Shown here piece by piece: positions 7,874 through 15,784 of a stretch of 64,000 bases of DNA; the first letter of the stretch is position 1; each line of letters begins with the position of its first letter. The notes beneath the pieces were generated by a model. It was not told where the DNA came from. It saw only the letters and a list, made by a program, of their open reading frames with translations, and searched no databases. The DNA is taken from NCBI GenBank assembly GCA_023400055.1, contig JAEXFN010000005.1:235882-299881 (forward strand), in the 5' to 3' direction. This DNA is from Bacillota bacterium. Lineage in GTDB: Bacteria; Bacillota; UBA4882; UBA8346. The translations under genes were made by a program, and so were the position numbers.

Positions 7874-8084
7874 GTCTTAATGTAAGTTTTTTTAATGGGA
7901 ATTTTAACATGCCAGGGAACGGCGGGTTCATTTTAATGGAGATCCCTCGGCGCAAATCGCGGACGGTCCGGTTCGGCAGGCCGTTCCGCGACGCGCTGCA
8001 GCAACCTTCCGGTGCGTTCGCTCGATCATCCTCCCAGCCCCAAAACGCTGGTTGTTTAATGCGGGCAACATTCGATCCGGCTTG

Positions 8085-9488
8085 CTATTTGTAAAACCGG
8101 GGCAACCATTCCCGGTTGGCTTGCAACAGTTCCTCCGCCAATTGCGGGATTTCACTAAAGTCGGCGCAGCCGCCGGAAGGGTCCAGGCTTAACGCCTCGA
8201 TCAACAGCCGCCGGTCGCCTGCCAGCGCGGCCTTTACGGTAAGTTCATGGATGTCGGCGTGCAGCCGGCAAAGGGAGCCGATCGGCCCGGGTAATTGGCC
8301 GCTGAAGCGCGGTTCCACACCACGGCCGGATACCGTGGCCAGCGTCTCGACCACCGCTTCCCGGGGGAGATTGGCGATCTGCCCGGCATTTGGCAGATTG
8401 ACGATGCCGATCGTCGCGGCGTCGGTGACGATGGCGCGCATGATCTCGGTCATTTCCTCGCCGGTCTTTTCCCAGGTTACGCCGATCTTTTCGGCGGCCA
8501 CATCCTGAATATACTGGTATTCGTCCACCTTCATCAGCCGCCGCAAATCGACGGTGGTCTTATTTACGCCATATTTCATCGCATAGCCGTTGCGCGGGTT
8601 GCAAAGGCTGGGGTAGAATTCGACCAGATGCCGGTCGCCGGCCAGCGGCAGATAACCGAACTGCCGGCATAAGGCCAGCTTGGCCTGGCCCTGATTCTCG
8701 AAGACCGCCGTCGCCTGGCTGCCGTGAGCGCGGTCCGCCGGGACCGGGGAGTCCAGCGTTTGATGGGCCTGACAATAAGCCCGGATTTTGGGCAGGACAT
8801 CCTCCCCGCCGAGGGTGGCCCGGGTCAGCCAGATGAAATGGTTCAAGCCGGCGACGGTATACTCGAATCCCTGGGACGGCAGCCAGCGATATAGGTAAGT
8901 CAGGATATCGACATCTTGCGGGCGGTATAAGCCGAGCATCGGCCCGAGGTATTTGGGCAGGGCGTGGAATTCATGGCACAACCCGACGACCCTGGTCCTT
9001 CGGGCCGCCAGATTCATCGCCCGGGTCACGGCGCTCATGGGGTTGGTCACATTCAACAACCAGGCGCCCGGGCACACCTCCTCCATGTCCGCCACGATTT
9101 CATAAGCCACCGGCACCGTGCGCAGCGCCGCCGATATCCCGCCGACCCCGACGGTCATCGATACCGGTAGCCGGATTCCGTATTTGATAGGCAGTTCGAG
9201 ATCGTTCCAGAAAGCGTCCATCGAGCCGGGGCTGAAGGTCGTCAGAACGAAGTCCGCGCCAGCCAGCGCTTCCCGGCGGTTTTCGATGATCGATACGCGA
9301 TATTCTTTATTGCGAATCCGGTTGAAGGTTTCCAGCATGGCGGCGACGGCCGCGGTGTGCGAACGGTTCGGATCGACCAGCCGGATTTCACCGCCCTGGA
9401 CTTCATCCAACAGATAGATGTCCCGCATCAGTCCGCGCATCCAGTTGACACTGCCGCCGCCTATCACAGTAATGATCTTTTCTTGCAT
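8085..9488 (-). CDS. glycoside hydrolase family 4 enzyme (alpha-glycosidase-type)
   Basis: A 467-residue GH4 protein. GH4 enzymes use NAD+ and a divalent metal, usually manganese, to cleave glycosides by oxidation, elimination and reduction. The N-terminal Rossmann motif is ITVIGGGSVNW. Metal ligands are the Cys in VVGLCHEFHAL and the His in VAGLNHFIWL, and NVTNPMSAVTRA is a further family mark. The CHE signature groups it with alpha-galactosidases, alpha-glucosidases and uronidases rather than 6-phospho-beta-glucosidases (CN-type), but the substrate cannot be fixed. An AraC-type regulator is divergently encoded 234 nt away and very likely controls it. No transporter gene is adjacent. Confidence 0.85.
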   Translation of the reverse strand: MQEKIITVIGGGSVNWMRGLMRDIYLLDEVQGGEIRLVDPNRSHTAAVAAMLETFNRIRNKEYRVSIIENRREALAGADFVLTTFSPGSMDAFWNDLELPIKYGIRLPVSMTVGVGGISAALRTVPVAYEIVADMEEVCPGAWLLNVTNPMSAVTRAMNLAARRTRVVGLCHEFHALPKYLGPMLGLYRPQDVDILTYLYRWLPSQGFEYTVAGLNHFIWLTRATLGGEDVLPKIRAYCQAHQTLDSPVPADRAHGSQATAVFENQGQAKLALCRQFGYLPLAGDRHLVEFYPSLCNPRNGYAMKYGVNKTTVDLRRLMKVDEYQYIQDVAAEKIGVTWEKTGEEMTEIMRAIVTDAATIGIVNLPNAGQIANLPREAVVETLATVSGRGVEPRFSGQLPGPIGSLCRLHADIHELTVKAALAGDRRLLIEALSLDPSGGCADFSEIPQLAEELLQANREWLPRFYK

Positions 9489-9722
9489 CGCTCAGGCCCT
9501 CCGTTATGTTTTTTCGATATCGCCACTCGCGTGCCGGACGCCCCGCCATGAATTTATGGAGTAACTGCCATGGTGGCGCTCGGCGAAACGATTCCACTTC
9601 TATTGTAAAATCGAATCCGCTGCAAAGCCTCAACCATGTTGCCCGATTTGCAAATACTAACCGATATTGCGCTACTTTTTGTTATAATGGGGATGGATTA
9701 GCGGAAAAATGAGGCGATGGCG
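9489..9722. promoter_or_regulatory. divergent promoter region, GH4 gene and araC-type gene
   Basis: Short AT-rich gap between divergent starts. A TATAAT hexamer at 9683-9688 lies about 35 nt upstream of the AraC-type start. The ribosome sites of both genes are visible. No clean operator repeat could be assigned. Confidence 0.45.
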
Positions 9723-10604
9723 ATGGACGGCGCGAAGACGCTCTTCGAAGGGACGCCGGGTTTCCGGATCGATTATTTCAGCACCCGGCTGGAGAATCAG
9801 CCTGATTTGGAGCATTATCACGATTCCTGCGAGATCGCTTATTTCATCCGGGCCGATCTGAAAATGTTTCTCAAAAATCGCCAGTACCGCGTCAGCGACG
9901 GCGAGATCCTCTTCATCGGCGCGAATGAGATTCATAAATGGGTCTATCCGCCGATGGAGTATCAAAGATATGTTATCAATTTCAAGGAAAGTTATATCGG
10001 CGACGTGCTGCAAGCGCTGGGCGCGGCGGGAATCCTGGCCGGAATCAAGGGCTATGAGGTGGCCAAGGCCAAGTTGAACCGGAGACAGCAATACGAATTC
10101 GAAACCGTCTGCAAGGAGTTGCTGGCGGCGCGGGTCAAACGGCAGGAGACGGCCGGCCCGAAGGCCGTGGCCCTGCTCAAACTGAAGTTGGCCCAGTTGC
10201 TGATCATGCTGGATGAGGCCCTCGGCCAGTCCCAGGCGGAGGGGAGCCCCGGGCGGAGCGACCGCCGGGTCCAAACTGTCGTCGACTACATCGACGCCAA
10301 TTATATGAACCCGATCTCCCTGGAACTCCTGGCGAAAGAGTTCTTTTTGAGCAAGTACTATCTGCTGCACGCTTTCAAGAAGGCCACCGGGTTCACCATC
10401 GTCGAATACCTGCAATTGCGGAGGATCATCGAAGCGCAGCGCCTTTTGAAAGATACCGCCGACCCGGTCACCGATATCTGTTTCGCATGCGGCTTCAACA
10501 ATATTCAGCATTTCTGCCGGGTTTTCAAAAAGATCGCCCGATCGTCGCCGGGCAAATACCGGAGCCGCAACCGCCGCCGGCCGCCGACCGATGAAAGGCC
10601 GTAA
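9723..10604 (+). CDS. AraC-family transcriptional regulator
   Basis: About 293 residues. The N-terminal part is a cupin-like ligand-binding domain (HYHDSCEIAYFIRADLKMFLKNRQY, then GEILFIGANEIHKWVYPP). The C-terminal 100 residues carry the two helix-turn-helices of AraC proteins: ISLELLAKEFFLSKYYLLHAFKKATG and VTDICFACGFNNIQHFCRVFKKI. Such proteins activate sugar-use genes on binding a sugar. The ATG at 9723 has GAGG 8 nt upstream, and 9717 is too close to it. It is divergent from the GH4 glycosidase, its probable target. Confidence 0.85.
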   Translation: MDGAKTLFEGTPGFRIDYFSTRLENQPDLEHYHDSCEIAYFIRADLKMFLKNRQYRVSDGEILFIGANEIHKWVYPPMEYQRYVINFKESYIGDVLQALGAAGILAGIKGYEVAKAKLNRRQQYEFETVCKELLAARVKRQETAGPKAVALLKLKLAQLLIMLDEALGQSQAEGSPGRSDRRVQTVVDYIDANYMNPISLELLAKEFFLSKYYLLHAFKKATGFTIVEYLQLRRIIEAQRLLKDTADPVTDICFACGFNNIQHFCRVFKKIARSSPGKYRSRNRRRPPTDERP

Positions 10605-10633
10605 CCAATATAGCGTCAAGGGACTCAACCCAA

Positions 10634-10669
10634 GCGCGGCAGGCTGTTTTGTGGCGGCCCGCTTTTTTT
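10634..10669 (+). terminator. intrinsic terminator between convergent genes
   Basis: AAGCG-C-GGC pairs with a GCCCGCTT arm and runs into seven T residues. The stem is imperfect but sits exactly between the stops of the AraC-type gene (10604) and the minus-strand ANT(6)-like gene (10668). Confidence 0.55.
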
Positions 10670-11540
10670 AATCCAGCGCCGCCGCATCGCGGGGCAACGC
10701 TTGAATATGGCGCAGATAGGCGGTGACCCGTTCGTCCTCGTCCGCGGGGTAGGCATAGCCGAAATGATCGGCCACCATCCGCGCGGTGGCCCGGAACAAA
10801 TCGCAGGCGGCGAAGAGCGCCTGCCAGGTCTCGGGATAGTCCCCCGCGGCATAAGTGGCCAGCAAGGCTTGCCAGCTTGCCACGGGGAGATAGCGCTCCA
10901 GGTACTTGCCGTGTTTCCCGGCGCTCACCGTGAAATCGGTGGCGATGCCCGCCTGCCATTCCAGCATTTTGAGGAGCATGTCGCGGACGTACCGGTCGAG
11001 ATGGGCCCGGACGTAGAGGAATTCCCGCCGCCACAGCCCCTTGGCCACGTAAATGGCGACCCACCAGAATTCGTTGCAGCAATCGGCGAAGCGCGCCGCC
11101 GTCGGCGGCTGCACCCAATAAGCGGCGTCGTCCGGGGCGGGGAGGTCCGGCAGGCGGTTATCTTTGTCCAGCAGGATGCGGGTCAGGCTGTCCTCCCGGC
11201 AATACGCCTCCTGCTGCTCCAAGGGGATCAAGGTCAGATCGATCCGGTTGCCGTCCCGGAACTGCATCAGATAGGGGAATCGCCCGTTTGCGCCGGGCGG
11301 GACCAGGGTCATCGTCTCCGGGGTCTGCATGATGATCCGTTCGCCGAAGATGTCGATCCAATGGGGATCGCTGAGGAACGATTCCATCTCCGTCACCAGA
11401 TAGACGATATCGTAATCCTGAAAAATATCCTTGGGCGCCCGCGGGTTGGTGCGGGAGCCATTCAGCGCCACCGCCCGGATTCGCTCGTCCCTCCGGGCCA
11501 CCCCGAGGATGAGATCCATCATTTCCGTTTCGCTGCGCAT
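10668..11540 (-). CDS. aminoglycoside 6-adenylyltransferase (ANT(6))-like nucleotidyltransferase
   Basis: A 290-residue protein matching the streptomycin adenylyltransferase family (AadE/AadK). The start MRSETEMMDLIL is nearly diagnostic. The nucleotidyltransferase core follows: VALNGSRTNP with the GS motif, then QDYDIVYLV whose acidic residues bind Mg-ATP, and RIDLTLIP. The helical C-terminal domain includes KHGKYLERYLP. Family members can inactivate streptomycin, but chromosomal homologues are common and many give no resistance. Start 11540 is chosen for the GGGGAG 10 nt upstream; ATG 11570 has no ribosome site. Confidence 0.8.
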   Translation of the reverse strand: MRSETEMMDLILGVARRDERIRAVALNGSRTNPRAPKDIFQDYDIVYLVTEMESFLSDPHWIDIFGERIIMQTPETMTLVPPGANGRFPYLMQFRDGNRIDLTLIPLEQQEAYCREDSLTRILLDKDNRLPDLPAPDDAAYWVQPPTAARFADCCNEFWWVAIYVAKGLWRREFLYVRAHLDRYVRDMLLKMLEWQAGIATDFTVSAGKHGKYLERYLPVASWQALLATYAAGDYPETWQALFAACDLFRATARMVADHFGYAYPADEDERVTAYLRHIQALPRDAAALD

Positions 11541-11639
11541 CGTTCCACGCTCCCCTTTGTAATTAACCATATCTTACCACGTCCGCCCGATCCGTTCAAC
11601 CGAACGGACCGGCAAGGATCCGGCTTCGCCCGGCACGGA

Positions 11640-12016
11640 CGAAGGCCGGGGAAGCTTCTCCGAACCTTGCAGAAGCATCCCCGGCCTTTGCAGATGCATC
11701 CCCGAGCCTTGGTCCTTTAGTACCAAAGATTAATCATGGATTTTCAAACCTTGGTACTGCATCCTGAAGCCTCGGATCAGCTTCCCCAAGGCTTGGGAAA
11801 GTGGGGATGGTCTTTGAGGATGCAGGGATGGTCGCGTCCTATGAACGGACCATGACGTACCTTACAAGGACGAAGACCATACCTAACAAGGAACATAGCG
11901 TACCTAACAAGGATGCGCCGGTCCTTTTAGGGGCAAAGACCGTACCTAACACGGACATGTCTCATCCCTAAAGGGATGATGATCGTCCCTAAAGGACCGA
12001 AGAGCATACCTGACAT
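11640..12016 (+). repeat. dispersed repeat family A, copy 1
   Basis: Part of a 1.65-kb gene-free stretch (11571-13198). The core at 11801-12016 matches, with no obvious indels, the reverse complement of 39424-39700. The two copies share the order: GGGGATGGTCTTTG, AGGGATGG, GTCCTATGAA, CCTTACAAGGACGAAGACCAT, CCTAACAAGGATGCGC, GTCCTTTTAGGGGC and GGACATGTCTCATCCCT. A short palindrome TCATCCCT-AA-AGGGATGA (11962-11979) sits inside. Upstream (11640-11800) is a looser run of GGGGAAGC/GCATCCCC-like blocks. A 54-codon open frame (11807-11971) crosses the core and is kept open in the other copy. Probably a non-coding repeat, but see findings. Confidence 0.8.
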
Positions 12017-12241
12017 GAGAAGGGGGAAATGAGACGGATCAGGGGGTGAGGATGGAGGATGGAAGCGTGAAACAGCAATTTTTTAGAAAGATTGTTTTGA
12101 TGGCGAGTGTAAACTTCAATCTATTTAAATTTAAGTTTCAATAGTTATGAAAAAAAGGAATGATATAATTCCTAGCCGAGATGGAGTGTAGAGGGAAAAA
12201 CTTTTGGATGCTTGTTTCTCGGGTCCACGGTTCCGACGGCG

Positions 12242-12271
12242 GGTTACTTTTTTGGCGGCAAAAAAGTAACC
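12242..12271. repeat. 30-nt perfect hairpin (13-bp arms)
   Basis: GGTTACTTTTTTG (12242-12254), loop GCGG, CAAAAAAGTAACC (12259-12271). It lies at the left end of a GC-rich stretch (about 12230-12800) without a credible gene. The A/T blocks could let it act as a bidirectional terminator, but no adjacent gene end explains it. Confidence 0.75.
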
Positions 12272-12399
12272 AAAAAACCGTTGGATTCGGCCTAATCCAT
12301 CCATGGGACCTCATCTTTGCGACGTCCTGTCGCTGAGAACCTACGGATTCCAAGCCTCCCTTATGCATCCGGTAACCGTCTTCGCCATCCCTGACCTTC

Positions 12400-12790
12400 T
12401 GACTGGCTACCGGGTCATGGCTTTCGAAGTCCCCTCCGCAGGGCGACCGCAGTTTTTCATCCTCGAAAAGAGGCGTCGCCCGCCTTCATCCTTGAAGGCG
12501 GCGGGTATCTGAAAATTAAGTGGTTCGTATACAGCCATCGGATAAGGCATTAAGATTCGAATAGCACCCGTCTCCAAGGAGGGGAGACGGCGCCGCTCCT
12601 TTTTAGGATAAAAAACAGCGGTCGGGGACGGAAGCCTCCACTTGGTTGCCAGACAGAATGCCATGGATGGCGGCGGCATTCTAAAACCCCGGATGAATGA
12701 GGAGGTGCCGGAACCTCGGTTCCAACTGGGCGGATTCCAAAGGGTGTCCCACTACACCCTTTGGTCCTGGGGGCGTGGGGGTAGGAATAA
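12400..12790. other. gene-free, palindrome-rich stretch
   Basis: Contains several inverted repeats, the best being CCAAAGGGTGT (12737-12747), a 6-nt loop, and ACACCCTTTGG (12754-12764). Others are CGCCCGCCTTCA/TGAAGGCGGCGGG near 12478-12508 and GTCTCC/GGAGAC near 12570-12589. Open frames on both strands here are short, Arg/Pro-rich and lack ribosome sites, so I do not call a gene. It is probably a repeat or mobile remnant, with no transposase visible. Confidence 0.5.
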
Positions 12791-12989
12791 CCCCCATCGA
12801 CCCTCAGTTGCTTACTGTTTTATTTTCAAGCTTTCTTTTCTAAGAAAAGTTTATTTTATTTTCTTTTCCAAAACCTCTGTTACAAAAGGTTTGAATCCGT
12901 TAATCCTAGAATCCTATGAATCATGGTTCAGATGCATATTCTTCTACTTCCTTGAATCTCATTTCACGGTTTCTAGAAAAATAGCCGAA

Positions 12990-13018
12990 TTGATTTTGTA
13001 ATTTTCGAGTGATAAAAT
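12990..13018 (+). promoter_or_regulatory. promoter upstream of the alpha/beta hydrolase gene
   Basis: TTGATT (12990-12995), 17-nt spacer, TAAAAT (13013-13018), in an AT-rich stretch about 180 nt before the start codon at 13199. Confidence 0.5.
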
Positions 13019-13198
13019 GTTAAATGATAGATATCGTTATAGGCTTTATTAGAAAATAATAAAATTATAAGCTATTTTTGATTATGAACGCTCCATCATC
13101 TCACCCGGCGCTGAAAAACGACTTCATTTAAGAACGCCGACATAAAATTAAACAGGAATCGGCGATTGAAAATAAAAAAATGATGGGAGGTAGCAACG

Positions 13199-14005
13199 AT
13201 GTTTGAGGAAGGCATGTTGGAGTCATTCGATGGGACAAAGCTGCATTTTCGAAAGGATGTTCCCGAGCATCCCAAGGCGGTCGCCGTCATTGTGCACGGC
13301 TTATGTGAGCATCTGGGGCGTTACGATTATCTCACCGAAAAGTTGTACGGGAGGCATTTCAGCATCTATCGCTTCGATCATCGCGGCCATGCCAAGTCCG
13401 AGGGGAAACGCGTCTTTTATAATAACTTCCACGAACTGGCCGACGACGTCAACCAGGTCGTGCAATGGGCCGCCAGTGAAAACCCCGGCCTGCCGCTGTT
13501 TTTGATCGGCCACAGCATGGGCGGTCTGGCGGTCGCCCTTTTCGGCACCAAATATCCGGGCAAGGTAAAGGGGATCGTCCTGTCGGGAGCGTTAACGCGT
13601 TTTAATCTGCACACCTTGGGCGAACTGCCCCTTGAGCTCCCAGCGGATACATATGTGCCCAATGCGCTCGGCGACGGAGTGTGCGGCGACCCGGCCGTGA
13701 TCGAGGCGTATGTCCATGATCCGCTGGTGGAAAAACAAATCTCGATCGGGCTGATGAATTGTTGTCATTACGCGGTTCAATGGCTGAAGGAAAATCCGCA
13801 GCACTTTACCGATCCGGTATTTATCATGCACGGTTGCTGCGATGGACTGGTCAGCGAGAAAGATTCCCGCGAATTCTTCGGAGAGATCGCCTCCCAAGAC
13901 AAGTCGCTAAAAATTTATGCCCATTTGTGCCATGAGATCTTCAATGAAAAATGCCGCGACGAAGTAATGGCTGAAGCCATTGCCTGGATCGAAAAGCGGA
14001 TCTGA
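13199..14005 (+). CDS. alpha/beta hydrolase, monoacylglycerol lipase-like (serine hydrolase)
   Basis: A 268-residue cytoplasmic serine hydrolase of the S33/monoglyceride lipase-lysophospholipase group. The oxyanion region is VIVHGLCEHLGRYDY, with the family HG. The nucleophile elbow GHSMGG carries S106, the acid is D215 in CCDGLVS, and the base is H245 in LCHEIFNE. The lid segment between them contains an unusual NCCHY. The enzyme probably hydrolyses monoacylglycerols or other short acyl esters. GGGAGG lies 9 nt before the ATG. It forms a single-gene unit between its own promoter and a strong terminator. Confidence 0.85.
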   Translation: MFEEGMLESFDGTKLHFRKDVPEHPKAVAVIVHGLCEHLGRYDYLTEKLYGRHFSIYRFDHRGHAKSEGKRVFYNNFHELADDVNQVVQWAASENPGLPLFLIGHSMGGLAVALFGTKYPGKVKGIVLSGALTRFNLHTLGELPLELPADTYVPNALGDGVCGDPAVIEAYVHDPLVEKQISIGLMNCCHYAVQWLKENPQHFTDPVFIMHGCCDGLVSEKDSREFFGEIASQDKSLKIYAHLCHEIFNEKCRDEVMAEAIAWIEKRI

Positions 14006-14057
14006 CGGTTTAACGGTTTTAATGTATTGAATGGACAAAACTCCATGGCCTGATCAC

Positions 14058-14095
14058 CACGCTCCTTCCCATCGAGGAAGGAGCGTGAGCATTTT
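14058..14095 (+). terminator. intrinsic terminator between convergent genes
   Basis: CACGCTCCTTCC (14058-14069), 6-nt loop, GGAAGGAGCGTG (14076-14087), then AGCATTTT. The stem is a perfect 12 bp. Confidence 0.8.
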
Positions 14096-14158
14096 AAAAC
14101 GGGATTCGAAACCGGATGATAACTTGTCATTCCGGACCAACTCAGGGCCTTCTTGTAT

Positions 14159-14743
14159 TTATTTAACAATATGAATGGTGCCATCCTTGCGCGCCGGAGC
14201 GGGCGATTCCTTGGCGATATACCCGACCGCGGCGGCGGAACAGATGGTGTGTTCCTTGGGAATCCCCAATTCCGCCAAATCATCGCGCAACGCGGCATCA
14301 TTGCGCAGCCAGTGCAGTTGGTTGAGGTAGCAGCTGCCCAACCCCAGCGACTGGGCGGCCAAGAAAAGATTCTCCAGCGCCAGCGCGCAGTCGGCCATGG
14401 CATTTTCATAATTAGGCTTATTCGAAGCGATGACAACGGTCGGCGCGTGGTAGTAAAAATTGTAGTCTTCCCGTTGGGAGGCGGCTTTGGCGCCGAGCTT
14501 GCCGGGATAGTCGTCGTCGGGAATCCAATGTTGAAACCCTTCCCGCACCCGTTGATTGATCTTTAAAAGAACATCCTGCTTTTGGATGGCGGTAAACAAC
14601 CAGCTTTGATTGTTGCCGCCGCTGGGCGCCCAGATGGCGGCGTCAAGTAACGTTTTCAGATCTTCTTCCACAACCTGCCGCTCCTGGAACTGGCGGGTGC
14701 TCCGCCGGGCGCGGATGCAGTCGAGCACTTCATTGTGAATCAT
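14159..14743 (-). CDS. nitroreductase-family flavoprotein
   Basis: A 194-residue protein of the NAD(P)H nitroreductase family, homodimeric FMN enzymes that reduce nitro groups, quinones or other acceptors. Family marks are IRARRSTRQFQERQV, which contacts the FMN phosphate, APSGGNNQSWLFTAI, the central DCALALENLFLAAQSLGLGSCYLN and the end segment AAAVGYIAKESPAPARKDG. GGGGGA precedes the ATG. It is convergent with the hydrolase gene across a shared terminator. A second, distinct nitroreductase lies at 18224. Confidence 0.85.
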   Translation of the reverse strand: MIHNEVLDCIRARRSTRQFQERQVVEEDLKTLLDAAIWAPSGGNNQSWLFTAIQKQDVLLKINQRVREGFQHWIPDDDYPGKLGAKAASQREDYNFYYHAPTVVIASNKPNYENAMADCALALENLFLAAQSLGLGSCYLNQLHWLRNDAALRDDLAELGIPKEHTICSAAAVGYIAKESPAPARKDGTIHIVK

Positions 14744-15110
14744 GGATTTTCCCCCTTTTCCACTATGGAAGTATATTGACCAATTGAATAGGTTTTATTA
14801 TATCACAGCCGTATTAAGGGAACGTTGTCGTACTGCCGGCTGATTGCCCAAAACGATAATCGGTTCATCTTTGGGCCTTTAGACTGCAATCAATATTATC
14901 TGCAGATAAGCATGGTGTTTCACTCAATCAAACAAATCGCGATTTACAATGCCCTTTTGCTTTTTGTATGTATTGGATAAGAGAGAATAGTCCTTTGTTA
15001 TCAATGGTTCCGTTAGAAATCATTTATCGCATGGGTCCGTTGAAACTCTTGATTGCTCATTCCTTAAAGAGTCAAATTTCTAAAATTCATAAAAAATTTT
15101 AGATAATCTA

Positions 15111-15139
15111 TTGCATTCATGAAACGAACGTGATATTAT
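15111..15139 (+). promoter_or_regulatory. promoter of the 103-residue protein gene
   Basis: TTGCAT (15111-15116), 17-nt spacer, TATTAT (15134-15139). It lies about 135 nt before the start at 15276. The rest of the 14744-15275 gap holds no gene that I recognise; it is AT-rich to about 15140. Confidence 0.6.
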
Positions 15140-15275
15140 TTAGACACAACGAATCATTCATCCAAAGGAACGATTCGAGGGAGCAAGAACCGCCCGGCCG
15201 GGGGTCCTTCCCAAACTGTAACCAGCGTAACTCGACCCGATCATCAAATTCAAAAATTAAAGGAGGACTTTTATC

Positions 15276-15587
15276 ATGAAATTTTCAATTGCCGACCGGA
15301 TCCGCCGCTCCCAAAACATGCTCGCCGGCCTGGAGGCCAACGCCGAAAGACTGGCCAAACGCGGCCTGGACGCCAAGTTTTTGACCGATTATAGCCAGGA
15401 TTTTCGGAGCGCCGTCGACCTCGACGCCGAACACGAGGCGGCCAAGGCCCGCGCCAAGGAGAAGACCGCCGCTTTCCACAGCCAGTTGCGGAAGAGCGAG
15501 ACTTACTACAGCGAAGCCCGGAAACTGGTCAAGCTGGAGATCCCGCAAGAGTCGTGGCAAGAGTTCGGCATTTATGACGAACGGTGA
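15276..15587 (+). CDS. small helical protein of unknown function
   Basis: 103 residues, cytoplasmic, almost wholly helical and charged: RIRRSQNMLAGLEANAERLAKRGL, then a coiled-coil-like stretch EHEAAKARAKEKTAAFHSQLRK, ending KLVKLEIPQESWQEFGIYDER. No catalytic motif or membrane segment. GGAGG (AAAGGAGGACTT) sits 9 nt before the ATG, giving a near-ideal ribosome site. With the consensus-like promoter and very GC-ending codons this suggests high expression. I do not recognise the family with certainty. A large stem-loop follows the stop codon. Confidence 0.65.
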   Translation: MKFSIADRIRRSQNMLAGLEANAERLAKRGLDAKFLTDYSQDFRSAVDLDAEHEAAKARAKEKTAAFHSQLRKSETYYSEARKLVKLEIPQESWQEFGIYDER

Positions 15588-15596
15588 ATGAAGCCA

Positions 15597-15634
15597 ATTC
15601 CCGTCCTTCCCGGCGCTTCGGGAAGGGCGGGAAT
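15597..15634 (+). terminator. long stem-loop after the small helical protein gene
   Basis: ATTCCCGTCCTTCCCG (15597-15612), 6-nt loop, CGGGAAGGGCGGGAAT (15619-15634); 16 bp with one G-U pair. There is no T-run, so it may end or stabilise the transcript rather than act as a classical intrinsic terminator. Confidence 0.5.
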
Positions 15635-15784
15635 CGAAAAGCGGGGCAGTGGAGGAATTGCCGCGCCAGGAAGTTCCTCTATTCGAACAGCGAGGATAAC
15701 CGGGCCGAGCCCCGCAAATTTCAATTCTAACCGCCTCTCCGGGCCAATATACTTTATAAATACGCAGTATCAGGAGGATTGGCG

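Noticed and set aside
12242..12271. Insertion-sequence terminal inverted repeat
   Set aside because: Both arms are adjacent with a 4-nt loop, not separated by a transposase gene, and no target duplication is visible.
12407..12679. Minus-strand 90-codon frame in the palindromic stretch
   Set aside because: Arg/Pro-rich, no ribosome site, and explained by open frames in GC-rich repeats.
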